Positions 1 through 8,084 of a stretch of 64,000 nucleotides of DNA are shown here, piece by piece. The notes under the pieces are model-generated. The model was not told the origin of the DNA, searched no databases, and was given only the letters and a program-made list of their open reading frames with translations. Made by a program: the position numbers and the translations under genes. The stretch is from RGIG426 sp045598065 (GTDB lineage: Bacteria; Bacillota; Clostridia; Oscillospirales; Acutalibacteraceae). Where the stretch lies: positions 1 through 64,000 of the forward strand of contig JAZLLJ010000030.1 in NCBI GenBank assembly GCA_045598065.1. The letters run 5' to 3'. Numbering within the stretch: position 1 is the stretch's first letter; each line of letters begins with the position of its first letter.

Positions 1-1757
1 TGACCTACGTCACCGCCCCTACCGCCGACCAAATGGCGAAATTAGAGGTATTTGTCAACAAAAAATACAATCGCCCGGATGTGGTGTTCGAGACGGTGCA
101 GGATGAGTCGCTCATCGGCGGTTTCAAACTGCGTTGCGGCAACCAAGAATACGATTGGAGCGTGCAAGGACGCACCGAGCAACTGCGTAAAACGCTCGCC
201 GGCGCTCCCTCTTGCGAAAAAGGCAAAGAAAACAAATTGCTCACCGTTTTGCGGCATCAAATCGAGGGCTTTGACCTCTCCGCAACCGATTCCAGTTTCG
301 ACCTTGCCGCCGAAGACCGCGAAATCGGTGTGGTTGAAAAAGTCGGTGACGGTATCGCCACTATCCGCGATATTCACCACGCGATGTACGGCGAAATTCT
401 GCTGTTTGACTGCGGTGTGCAGGGCATGGTGCAGGATATCCGCCCGAACAACGTGGGTTGCATTTTGTTTGGTTCGGATGCGCAAATCCGCGAAGGTTCG
501 CGCGTGATTCGTACCGAAAAAATGGCGGGTATTCCGGTTGGCGAAGATTTCCTCGGCCGCGTTGTGGATGCGCTCGGCGCTCCTATTGACGGCGGCGAAC
601 CCATTAAAGCGGACGGCTACCGTCCGGTGGAAAACGCCGCGCCCGGTATTATTGACCGTAAATCGGTCAGCGTGCCGCTGCAAACCGGTATTTTGTCCAT
701 TGACTCGATGTTCCCCATCGGCCGCGGTCAGCGTGAGCTGATCATCGGCGACCGTCAAACGGGTAAAACGTCCATCGCAGTGGATGCTATCTTAAACCAG
801 AAAGACAAAGACGTACTGTGCATTTACGTGGCCATCGGGCAAAAAGCCTCGACGGTGGCAAAAATCGTGGGTACGCTCAAATCCCACGGCGCAATGGATT
901 ACACCACCGTCGTGGTGGCAACGGCAAGCGATCCTGCGCCGCTGCAATATATCGCACCGTACGCCGGCACGGCACTCGCTGAACAGTTTATGTATGAGGG
1001 CAAAGACGTGCTTATCGTGTACGATGACTTGTCGAAACATGCCGTCGCCTATCGCGCCCTTTCCCTGCTTTTGGAGCGTTCGCCCGGCCGCGAAGCCTAT
1101 CCCGGCGACGTATTCTATCTGCACTCCCGTCTGCTCGAGCGTTCCAGCCGTCTTACCCCCGAAATGGGCGGCGGCTCGATTACCGCGCTCCCCATTATTG
1201 AAACCCAAGCCGGCGACGTGTCGGCGTATATTCCGACAAACGTGATTTCCATTACGGACGGTCAAATTTTCCTCGAGAGCGACCTGTTCTTCTCCGGTAT
1301 GCGCCCGGCGGTCAACGTCGGTTTGTCTGTGTCCCGTGTGGGCGGTGCCGCGCAGACCAAAGCGATGAAAAAAGCGGCAGGCAGTATTCGTCTGTCTCTC
1401 GCCCAATACCGTGAAATGGAGATTTTCACCCAGTTCAGCTCCGATTTGGATGCGAACACGCTGGAATTGCTCCAATATGGCCGCGGTTTGATGGAACTGC
1501 TTAAACAACCGCTGTGTGCGCCGCTTTCGATGCACGAGCAGGTCATCACCCTCGTGGCGGCGACCGGCAAAGTGATGTTGGATATCGAGCCTGCGAACAT
1601 CAAAAAGTTCCAGACCGCGATGCTCGCGTATTTTGAGGAAAATCATTCTGAAATCGGGCGCGAGATTGAAAACCAAAAGACGATTGATGACGACGTGATC
1701 GCTCGCATCCGCGAGGTGGCCGGCGAATTCAAAGCCAATGAATGGATAGGCGGGTGA
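1..1757 (+). CDS. atpA: F1 ATP synthase delta-alpha fusion subunit (partial at 5' end)
   Basis: Regulatory, nucleotide-binding alpha subunit of F1, with the C-terminal part of the delta (OSCP-like) stator subunit in front of it in one frame. The frame is open from base 3, so the 5' end lies outside the window; the first internal ATG is at 33. Residues 1-55 counted from that ATG match the end of AtpH: DESLIGGF, then a D-x-SV-x-GR block and a final LRKTL. Alpha begins near residue 68 (LLTVLRHQIEGF) and continues normally, with the P-loop GDRQTGKT at 239-246, about 70 residues later than in a stand-alone alpha. No stop lies between the halves. atpG follows 4 bases downstream. The order delta-alpha-gamma-beta-epsilon is the usual one; the fusion is what is odd. 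An internal TTG start for alpha near 237 cannot be excluded. Confidence 0.93.
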   Translation, partial: TYVTAPTADQMAKLEVFVNKKYNRPDVVFETVQDESLIGGFKLRCGNQEYDWSVQGRTEQLRKTLAGAPSCEKGKENKLLTVLRHQIEGFDLSATDSSFDLAAEDREIGVVEKVGDGIATIRDIHHAMYGEILLFDCGVQGMVQDIRPNNVGCILFGSDAQIREGSRVIRTEKMAGIPVGEDFLGRVVDALGAPIDGGEPIKADGYRPVENAAPGIIDRKSVSVPLQTGILSIDSMFPIGRGQRELIIGDRQTGKTSIAVDAILNQKDKDVLCIYVAIGQKASTVAKIVGTLKSHGAMDYTTVVVATASDPAPLQYIAPYAGTALAEQFMYEGKDVLIVYDDLSKHAVAYRALSLLLERSPGREAYPGDVFYLHSRLLERSSRLTPEMGGGSITALPIIETQAGDVSAYIPTNVISITDGQIFLESDLFFSGMRPAVNVGLSVSRVGGAAQTKAMKKAAGSIRLSLAQYREMEIFTQFSSDLDANTLELLQYGRGLMELLKQPLCAPLSMHEQVITLVAATGKVMLDIEPANIKKFQTAMLAYFEENHSEIGREIENQKTIDDDVIARIREVAGEFKANEWIGG

Positions 1758-1761
1758 GTGT

Positions 1762-2652
1762 ATGGCAAGCATCCGTGAGATTCAAGGGCGTATCAAGAGC
1801 ATTGAGGATACAAAGAAAATTACGAATGCCATGTACCTCATCTCTTCCACGAAACTCCGTAAAGCCCGTAAGGATCAGGAAAGCACTTCCCCCTATTTTG
1901 CCGCGGTACGCACGATGATTTCCCGTATTTTTCACGATTTGCCCGACCTCGAAAGCCGCTACGTACAAAAAGCCGGCTTTACCGGCGGTAAAAAGTGCGG
2001 ATTTCTTGTCATTACGGCGGACAAAGGTCTTGCCGGCTCGTATAACCATAACGTGTTAAAACTGGCAAATCAGCACCTAAATGACGCCGAAGAACCGCTG
2101 TTATTCGTGGTAGGTGAAGTGGGACGGCAATATTTCCGTTCCCGTAAGATTCCGGTGGAACAAAGTTTTCTCTACACCGCCCAAAACCCCAACCTCGACC
2201 GTGCTCGCGAAATTTCCGGGCGACTTTTGGAGCATTACGAAAACGGCGATATCGACGAGATTTGTATCGTGTATACCAAAATGAAAAACAGTTTGGCGAT
2301 GGAAACGGAATTTGCTCGCTTGCTTCCGCTTTCGAAAGATGCTTTTGAAATGCCGGAAGACGCGCCGCAAACCCTCAGTAGCCAAACCTTCGAGCCGTCC
2401 GCAGAGGCGGCAATCCAAAGTATTGTTCCGAACTATTTGACCGGCTTTGTCTACGGCGCGTTGGTCGAATCGTTCTGCTGTGAACAAAACGCCCGTATGA
2501 TGGCGATGAGCGCCGCCAACGACAACGCGGAAGAGATTCTTCGAGAACTCAACATCCAGTTTAACCGCGTGCGTCAAGCCATTATCACCCAAGAGATCAC
2601 CGAAGTTATCGGTGGCGCAAAAGCACTGAAAAGCAAAGGAGATGCTATCTAA
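1762..2652 (+). CDS. atpG: F1 ATP synthase gamma subunit
   Basis: Central rotor shaft of F1 that turns inside the alpha3-beta3 ring and couples proton flow to ATP synthesis. The 296-residue product has the family length. It opens with the typical N-terminal helix (REIQGRIKSIEDTKKIT), has the GLAGSYNHN loop near residue 90, and ends with the conserved C-terminal helix (ITQEITEVIGGAKAL). It starts 4 bases after the alpha stop and its TAA (2650-2652) directly abuts the beta ATG, so translation is probably coupled. Nothing unusual was seen. Confidence 0.97.
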   Translation: MASIREIQGRIKSIEDTKKITNAMYLISSTKLRKARKDQESTSPYFAAVRTMISRIFHDLPDLESRYVQKAGFTGGKKCGFLVITADKGLAGSYNHNVLKLANQHLNDAEEPLLFVVGEVGRQYFRSRKIPVEQSFLYTAQNPNLDRAREISGRLLEHYENGDIDEICIVYTKMKNSLAMETEFARLLPLSKDAFEMPEDAPQTLSSQTFEPSAEAAIQSIVPNYLTGFVYGALVESFCCEQNARMMAMSAANDNAEEILRELNIQFNRVRQAIITQEITEVIGGAKALKSKGDAI

Positions 2653-4056
2653 ATGAGTACTCCAAACACCGCACAAAGCGGTAAAATCGTACAAATTTCC
2701 GGCCCGGTTGTGGACGTTACCTTTGAGTCCTCTACCCTGCCGAACTTGAATGACGCCCTCGTGGCGCATACGGACGACCGCGAATACGTGATGGAAGTGG
2801 CGCACCACATCGGCAACCACACCGTCCGCTGCATTATGCTTAACGCGAGTGAAGGACTGTCCAAAGACGTGCCCGTGGAAGCGGTCGGCGGCGGTATCCG
2901 CGTGCCGGTCGGTAACGCCACGCTCGGCCGTCTGTTCAACGTTCTCGGTCAAACCATCGACAACGGCGAGGAAATCCCGGAAGAAACGCCCTATTGGAGC
3001 ATCCACCGCGCTCCCCCGTCCTTCCAAGACCAAAGCCCGGTTGTTGAAATCCTTGAAACCGGCATTAAGGTCATCGACCTGCTTGCGCCGTATGCCAAAG
3101 GCGGTAAAATCGGTTTGTTCGGCGGCGCCGGTGTCGGTAAAACCGTTCTGATTCAGGAACTTATCCAAAATATCTCCAACGAACACGGCGGTTACTCCAT
3201 TTTTACCGGTGTCGGCGAGCGTTCCCGCGAGGGTAACGACCTGTGGACCGAAATGACCGAGTCCGGCGTTATCAAAAACACCGCGCTTGTGTTCGGTCAG
3301 ATGAACGAGCCGCCCGGAGCGCGTATGCGCGTGGCGGAAACCGGACTTACAATGGCGGAATATTTCCGCGACGAACAGCACCGCGACGTGCTCTTGTTTA
3401 TCGACAACATTTTCCGTTTTGTCCAAGCCGGTTCGGAGGTTTCGGCGCTTTTAGGCCGTATGCCCTCCGCCGTCGGTTATCAGCCGACGCTTGCTACCGA
3501 ACTCGGTGCACTGCAAGAGCGTATTGCCTCCACGAAAGACGGCTCGGTTACGTCGGTGCAGGCGGTGTACGTCCCGGCGGACGACTTGACTGACCCGGCG
3601 CCGGCGACCACCTTCGCTCACCTCGATGCCACCACCGTGTTGTCCCGTAAAATCGTGGAGCAAGGTATCTATCCCGCGGTTGATCCGCTGGAATCCACCT
3701 CCCGTATTTTGGAGCCGGACGTGGTCGGCGAAGAACACTACAACGTCGCGCGTACCGTGCAGGAGATTTTGCAAAAATACAAGGAGTTGCAGGATATTAT
3801 CGCCATTCTCGGTATGGAAGAGCTGTCTGAGGCGGATAAATTGACCGTCAATCGTGCCCGTAAAATTCAGCGCTTCCTCTCCCAGCCGTTCCACGTGGCG
3901 GAAGTGTTTACCGGTATTCCCGGCAAATTTGTGCCGCTGAAAGAAACCATCCGCGGCTTCAAGATGATTATCGACGGCGAGATGGACGAGTATCCCGAAT
4001 CCGCGTTCTTCAACGTCGGCTCAATTGACGAAGTCATCGAGGCCTGCAAAAAGTAA
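2653..4056 (+). CDS. atpD: F1 ATP synthase beta subunit (catalytic)
   Basis: Catalytic subunit of F1 ATPase that binds ADP and phosphate and makes ATP at the alpha-beta interface. The 467-residue product has the P-loop GGAGVGKT near residues 157-164, the GERSREGNDL block and the catalytic-site stretch around LLFIDNIFRF. The ATG follows the gamma stop with no gap; its Shine-Dalgarno (AAAGGAG, about 2635-2641) sits inside the end of atpG. Length and motifs are normal for Firmicutes. Confidence 0.98.
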   Translation: MSTPNTAQSGKIVQISGPVVDVTFESSTLPNLNDALVAHTDDREYVMEVAHHIGNHTVRCIMLNASEGLSKDVPVEAVGGGIRVPVGNATLGRLFNVLGQTIDNGEEIPEETPYWSIHRAPPSFQDQSPVVEILETGIKVIDLLAPYAKGGKIGLFGGAGVGKTVLIQELIQNISNEHGGYSIFTGVGERSREGNDLWTEMTESGVIKNTALVFGQMNEPPGARMRVAETGLTMAEYFRDEQHRDVLLFIDNIFRFVQAGSEVSALLGRMPSAVGYQPTLATELGALQERIASTKDGSVTSVQAVYVPADDLTDPAPATTFAHLDATTVLSRKIVEQGIYPAVDPLESTSRILEPDVVGEEHYNVARTVQEILQKYKELQDIIAILGMEELSEADKLTVNRARKIQRFLSQPFHVAEVFTGIPGKFVPLKETIRGFKMIIDGEMDEYPESAFFNVGSIDEVIEACKK

Positions 4057-4086
4057 GTGAGAGTATTCCAATAAGGAGGTGTCGGT

Positions 4087-4500
4087 ATGAACACCTTTCC
4101 TCTGCGTATTATTTCCAGTAACCGCGTGTTTTTCGAGGGCGAGGCTACGTCGCTGACCATCCCCGGAATGGACGGCGAATACGGCATTTTGGCGAACCAC
4201 GAAAATGCGGTCGTGGCGATGAAAGAGGGCGAATTGCGCCTTGCCGCCGCTGACGGCACGAACGAGGTCGCTATTGTCGGTTTGGGCTATACGGAAATTG
4301 TGGACAACACAGTGACAGTGTTGGTGGATTCCGCTGAACGCCCGGATGAAATCGACATTGTGCGCGCCGAGCGTGCCGCCGCGAAAGCGAAAGAAGAACT
4401 CTTGCAAAAGCGTTCTCTGCGCGAAAACAAAATGACCGAAGCCGCCCTCTCCCGCGCGATGCTGCGAATCAAAGAGGGCAAAAAATTCTCCGGTTTATAA
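4087..4500 (+). CDS. atpC: F1 ATP synthase epsilon subunit
   Basis: Epsilon subunit of the F1 central stalk, which links gamma to the c-ring and can inhibit ATP hydrolysis. The 137 residues begin with the beta-sandwich signature (FPLRIISSNRVFFEGEA, then PGMDGEYGILANHE) and end in the two-helix hairpin rich in Ala and Glu. A strong Shine-Dalgarno (AAGGAGGTG) lies just upstream at about 4073-4081. It is the last gene of the operon; a strong terminator follows within 10 bases. Confidence 0.97.
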   Translation: MNTFPLRIISSNRVFFEGEATSLTIPGMDGEYGILANHENAVVAMKEGELRLAAADGTNEVAIVGLGYTEIVDNTVTVLVDSAERPDEIDIVRAERAAAKAKEELLQKRSLRENKMTEAALSRAMLRIKEGKKFSGL

Positions 4501-4507
4501 AAAACGC

Positions 4508-4545
4508 AAAGACCGCTGACAACGAATTGTCAGCGGTCTTTTTTT
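4508..4545 (+). terminator. Intrinsic terminator of the atp operon
   Basis: A perfect 14-bp stem (4508-4521 with 4528-4541), 6-base loop and a T run to 4545. It touches the 3' end of the convergent mazF gene, and the A-rich left flank means it may work in both directions. Confidence 0.93.
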
Positions 4546-4897
4546 ATCCGATTCCTCCGAGGCCGAAACTCACCGAAAGGGCTTCGTCCACCCGTTCCAT
4601 TGCCGAGGTGTCCAGTCGCCCCATATGCTCTTTTAAGCGGCGTTTATCAAGAGTGCGTATCTGTTCCAAAAGAACGATAGAATCGCGCGTAAGGCCGCTT
4701 TTTGATGACGACAGCGCAATATGCGTGGGGAGTTTTGCTTTGTCCTGCCTACTCGTAATAGCGGCAGCAATCACGGTGGGACTGAAACGGTTTCCCACGT
4801 CGTTTTGCACAATGAGCACCGGACGAATACCGCCCTGTTCCGAGCCGACCACCGGGCTTAAATCGGCATAATAGATATCTCCGCGTTTTACCGTCAT
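4544..4897 (-). CDS. mazF: MazF/PemK-type endoribonuclease toxin (NdoA-like)
   Basis: Sequence-specific mRNA endoribonuclease of the MazF/PemK/NdoA family. The 117 residues show the family start (KRGDIYYADLSPVVGSEQGG), the IRPVLIVQND strand with its conserved Arg, PTVIAAAITS, and the C-terminal IRTLDKRRL block that is very close to Bacillus NdoA. A Shine-Dalgarno (AAAAGGATG) precedes the ATG. No MazE-like antitoxin ORF lies upstream on the same strand; the next gene is divergent abrB, whose protein has the same swapped-hairpin fold class as MazE. The antitoxin may be elsewhere, or this may be a solitary RNase. Confidence 0.92.
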   Translation of the reverse strand: MTVKRGDIYYADLSPVVGSEQGGIRPVLIVQNDVGNRFSPTVIAAAITSRQDKAKLPTHIALSSSKSGLTRDSIVLLEQIRTLDKRRLKEHMGRLDTSAMERVDEALSVSFGLGGIG

Positions 4898-5121
4898 AAC
4901 GATTCATCCTTTTTTAAGAATTGGGAAAGCCGCTGACCATAGTGTGCCCCGTTTTTGCGGCTTTAATCTTTCGGAAGTGGGATTCCTCGTTCTTATTGTA
5001 TGCTCGTCCCGGCGGATTGACTGTGGCGAGTATTCGACATTATTTGACAAAACGGCTTGTGGAAAATTGACGAATAACCGTGATTTGTCAAGAATTTTCA
5101 CAAAAAATGGGGATAAGGTTA

Positions 5122-5150
5122 TTGACAATTTTTGGTTTTTACGCGATAAT
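5122..5150 (+). promoter_or_regulatory. Sigma-A promoter of abrB
   Basis: TTGACA (5122-5127), 17-base spacer, GATAAT (5145-5150), with the abrB ATG 31 bases further on. The rest of the 284-base gap between mazF and abrB (4898-5181) shows no gene that I would support. Confidence 0.85.
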
Positions 5151-5181
5151 AGTTGTACATTCAGAAAAAGGAGAGATCAGT

Positions 5182-5430
5182 ATGGAAGCGGAAGGCATTG
5201 TTCGTTCAATCGATCAACAAGGGCGCGTTGTAATTCCGATGGAAATGCGCCGCCGCTACGGAATTGAACTCGGTGATCCGGTCGAATTTTTCTCTGATGA
5301 CCGGTCAATCATATTAAAAAAATATCATCCTTCGTGTGTGTTTTGCGGCGAAGTGAAAGATACGATTTCATTCCATGGCCAGTTGATTTGCCCCAACTGC
5401 TTGGCGGCCCTCAAAAAACAGAAAAAATAA
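5182..5430 (+). CDS. abrB: AbrB-family transition-state regulator with Cys4 tail
   Basis: DNA-binding regulator of the SpoVT/AbrB superfamily, 82 residues. Residues 1-50 form the swapped-hairpin domain (GIVRSIDQQGRVVIPMEMRR, then GIELGDPVEFF). The C-terminal part carries CVFC and CPNC, a probable zinc knuckle common in clostridial AbrB. The ATG at 5182 follows GGAGAG at 5170-5175; a longer frame from 5080 runs through the promoter and is not used. It is monocistronic, with its own sigma-A promoter and a terminator directly after the stop. Target genes cannot be deduced here. Confidence 0.92.
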   Translation: MEAEGIVRSIDQQGRVVIPMEMRRRYGIELGDPVEFFSDDRSIILKKYHPSCVFCGEVKDTISFHGQLICPNCLAALKKQKK

Positions 5431-5431
5431 G

Positions 5432-5462
5432 AAAAAAGAGCCTCGATTGAGGCTCTTTTTTT
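5432..5462 (+). terminator. Bidirectional terminator between abrB and ftsH
   Basis: GAGCCTC (5438-5444), 4-base loop, GAGGCTC (5449-5455), flanked by six A on the left and a T run on the right, so both convergent genes can end here. Confidence 0.9.
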
Positions 5463-5469
5463 ATATGAT

Positions 5470-7461
5470 TTATTCTTCGCTTGTCGGCTCGGAAGGCGCT
5501 TCTTCGGTCACTTCTTCGGTCGCTTCTTCGGCAAGCTCTTCCGGAAGGGGTTTATCGCCCATCATTTTATAGAACGTCTTCCCGTCCATTTTTTCGTGAG
5601 CAATCAGGTATTCGGCGATGACGGTAAGTTTATCCATGTGGTCGCCGACTTTCTGTTTGGCGATGGCAAACGCCTCGGTAACGATGCGTTCCACCTCGTT
5701 GTCGATAATACCGGCGGTTTCTTCCGAATAGTTACGCGTGTGGCCGAGATCGCGGCCGAGGAACACACCGGCGGATTCGGATTCGCCGAACATCAGCGGC
5801 CCTAATTTCTCGCTCATACCGTATTTGGTGACCATTTTCCGCGCCGTTTCGGTGGCACGTTCAATATCGTTGGAAGCACCGGTGCAGATATCGTCCAGCG
5901 CGAGCATTTCCGCCACGCGGCCGCCGAGCAGCACTTGGATGCTTTCGAGCATATTGGTTTTGGTCATATGGGTGCGATCTTCCTGCGGAAGATTCATCGT
6001 ATATCCGGCGGCCATACCGCGCGGAATAATCGAAATCTGGTGCACCGGATCTTGGGTAGGCGAATAATACGACACCACCGCGTGACCGGCTTCGTGGAAT
6101 GCGGTGATTTTTTTGTCTTCCTCCGAGATAATGTGACTGCGTTTCTCGGTACCCACCACCACTTTAATAGTGGCTTCTTCAATTTCCTCCATCGTAATGG
6201 AGTGAATTTTGCGGCGTGCGGCCAACAATGCCGCTTCGTTGAGCAGATTTTCGAGATCCGCGCCCGTGAAACCGGAAGTGGATTGAGCAATGACTTTCAG
6301 GTCAACGTCCGGGCCGATGGGTTTATTTTTGGCGTGGACTTTAAGAATCTCCTCGCGGCCTTTCACGTCCGGATAGTTGACCACCACTTGACGGTCAAAA
6401 CGGCCGGGACGGGTAAGTGCCGGGTCGAGGATATCCGGGCGGTTGGTGGCGGCAATCATAATCACGCCTTCGTTGGCACCGAAACCGTCCATTTCCACCA
6501 GCATTTGGTTAAGGGTTTGTTCGCGCTCGTCGTGGCCGCCGCCGAGACCGGCGCCGCGCTGACGACCGACCGCATCAATTTCGTCCACGAAAATGATGCA
6601 AGGTGCATTTTTCTTGGCTTGGTCAAACAAATCGCGGACACGGGAAGCGCCGACACCGACATACATTTCCACGAAATCCGAACCGGAAATCGAGAAGAAC
6701 GGCACGCCTGCCTCTCCTGCCACGGCACGGGCAAGCAACGTTTTACCGGTACCGGGAGGGCCTACAAGCAACACACCTTTCGGTACACGGGCGCCGAGTT
6801 CTTCATAGCGTTTTGGGTTTTTCAAGAATTCAACCAATTCTTGCAGGTCTTCTTTCTCTTCGTCCGCACCGGCAACGTCATCAAACGTGACTTTGCGCTT
6901 TTCGTCCGACGGTTTTTTGATTCGCGCTTTGCCGAAACCAGCGATTTTGCCGTCGCCCATAGAGCCCATGGAACGGCGCATCATAAACCAAACAATCAAC
7001 GCAAACAAAACCATCACGATAAGCGTGGGCATCATACTGGCAAGCAGCGATACCTCGCGTTGCCCCTCGATATCGTATTTGACGTTGTTATCGGGATCAT
7101 CGTCACGGTTGGCCGGATCGACAACGTTGGTAATTACCGATTCCACAAACAGTCCGGCATTCGGGACTTTGTAGGTAATAACGTCGTTCTCGTCCTTTTT
7201 ACCGTCTTTATTCAAGTCTTCACGGTAGTCTTCGCGAAGTACGATTTTCAACGAGGAATCTTCCAGACTGAAATCGAACTTCTCCACTTTATTTTCCTCA
7301 AAGTAGCCGACGATTTCCGAATACGGAGTCTCCTGCTTGCGGTTATTCAGTCCGTTCATTACGAAAAAGGCGACAAGAATCATCAGGATGATACCGACAA
7401 TGAGTACCCAATTTCGACCTTTCTTTTCTTCGTTGTTGTTCGGGTTTTCGTTAAAATTCAA
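5470..7461 (-). CDS. ftsH: ATP-dependent zinc metalloprotease FtsH
   Basis: Membrane-anchored AAA+ protease that degrades damaged membrane proteins and short-lived regulators. The 663 residues show TM1 (about 17-38), an extracytoplasmic domain, TM2 (140-162), the AAA P-loop GPPGTGKT (234-241), the Walker B block FVDEIDAVGR and the zinc site HEAGH (456-460), then an acidic Glu/Thr tail. The start is TTG at 7459-7461, placed 7 bases after AAAGGAGG. It is the last gene of the rnj-rplI-dnaB-tilS-hpt-ftsH unit. Odd: the extracytoplasmic domain contains a D-x-N-x-DG-x5-D loop (residues 82-93) of the EF-hand/dockerin type. Confidence 0.97.
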   Translation of the reverse strand: MNFNENPNNNEEKKGRNWVLIVGIILMILVAFFVMNGLNNRKQETPYSEIVGYFEENKVEKFDFSLEDSSLKIVLREDYREDLNKDGKKDENDVITYKVPNAGLFVESVITNVVDPANRDDDPDNNVKYDIEGQREVSLLASMMPTLIVMVLFALIVWFMMRRSMGSMGDGKIAGFGKARIKKPSDEKRKVTFDDVAGADEEKEDLQELVEFLKNPKRYEELGARVPKGVLLVGPPGTGKTLLARAVAGEAGVPFFSISGSDFVEMYVGVGASRVRDLFDQAKKNAPCIIFVDEIDAVGRQRGAGLGGGHDEREQTLNQMLVEMDGFGANEGVIMIAATNRPDILDPALTRPGRFDRQVVVNYPDVKGREEILKVHAKNKPIGPDVDLKVIAQSTSGFTGADLENLLNEAALLAARRKIHSITMEEIEEATIKVVVGTEKRSHIISEEDKKITAFHEAGHAVVSYYSPTQDPVHQISIIPRGMAAGYTMNLPQEDRTHMTKTNMLESIQVLLGGRVAEMLALDDICTGASNDIERATETARKMVTKYGMSEKLGPLMFGESESAGVFLGRDLGHTRNYSEETAGIIDNEVERIVTEAFAIAKQKVGDHMDKLTVIAEYLIAHEKMDGKTFYKMMGDKPLPEELAEEATEEVTEEAPSEPTSEE

Positions 7462-7511
7462 AAAAACCCCTCCTTTCGCTTTGCCGACGGCAAAGACTTA
7501 TGCTTTCATAA

Positions 7512-8057
7512 TTATTTTTGATAAATTTCGGGTTTTAACACGCCGACAAACGGCAGGTTGCGGTATTTTTCGTCATAATCTAGGCCGTAACCGACGATAA
7601 ATTCGTCCGGCACGGAACAACCGACGTAATCGGGAGTAAAGTCCACACGGCGACGTTCCGGTTTGTCGAACAACGTGCACACTTTCAGGCTTTTCGGTTT
7701 GCGAGTCTTAAACATCTCGCACAGGAAAGACAGCGTGACACCGGAGTCGAGAATATCCTCGACAATCAGCACGTCTTTATCCTCCAACGTGCAGGAAATA
7801 TCCTTCATAATACGCACGTTACCGGACGTTTTGGTGCCCGCGCCGTAGCTGGACACCGCCAAAAAGTCTACGCTGCACGGAATGGACAGCGCACGCACGA
7901 GATCTGCCGCAAAAATATACGAGCCTTTCAGCACGGGGATAATAAATAGATTTTTCCCCTCATAGTCCTTGGAAATACGCGCTGCCACGTCGGTAACGAG
8001 AGATTTAATTCTTTCCTCGGTTACCAGCGTGTAGGCGACGTCTTGTTCTCCGTTCAT
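7512..8057 (-). CDS. hpt: Hypoxanthine phosphoribosyltransferase
   Basis: Purine salvage enzyme converting hypoxanthine or guanine plus PRPP to IMP or GMP. The 181 residues contain the PRPP-binding motif VLIVEDILDSGVTL, the flexible-loop SYG stretch and a C-terminal DYDEKYRNLPFVGVL, all typical of HPRT. It lies between tilS (27 bases upstream) and ftsH (50 bases downstream), a neighbourhood conserved in Firmicutes. Normal length. Confidence 0.97.
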   Translation of the reverse strand: MNGEQDVAYTLVTEERIKSLVTDVAARISKDYEGKNLFIIPVLKGSYIFAADLVRALSIPCSVDFLAVSSYGAGTKTSGNVRIMKDISCTLEDKDVLIVEDILDSGVTLSFLCEMFKTRKPKSLKVCTLFDKPERRRVDFTPDYVGCSVPDEFIVGYGLDYDEKYRNLPFVGVLKPEIYQK

Positions 8058-8084
8058 TTTGAAACCCTCTCTTTTTCAGTCGAA

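Noticed and set aside
2101..3426. 441-codon open frame antisense to atpG and atpD
   Set aside because: Shadow frame of highly biased genes; His/Arg-rich composition, no ribosome binding site and no family motifs.
4904..5128. 74-codon frame upstream of mazF as a possible antitoxin
   Set aside because: It lies across the abrB promoter, has no MazE-like hairpin motif and no Shine-Dalgarno in front of its start.
5935..7521. 528-codon frame antisense to ftsH
   Set aside because: Antisense shadow with repetitive His/Phe/Arg composition; ftsH on the other strand has all its motifs.
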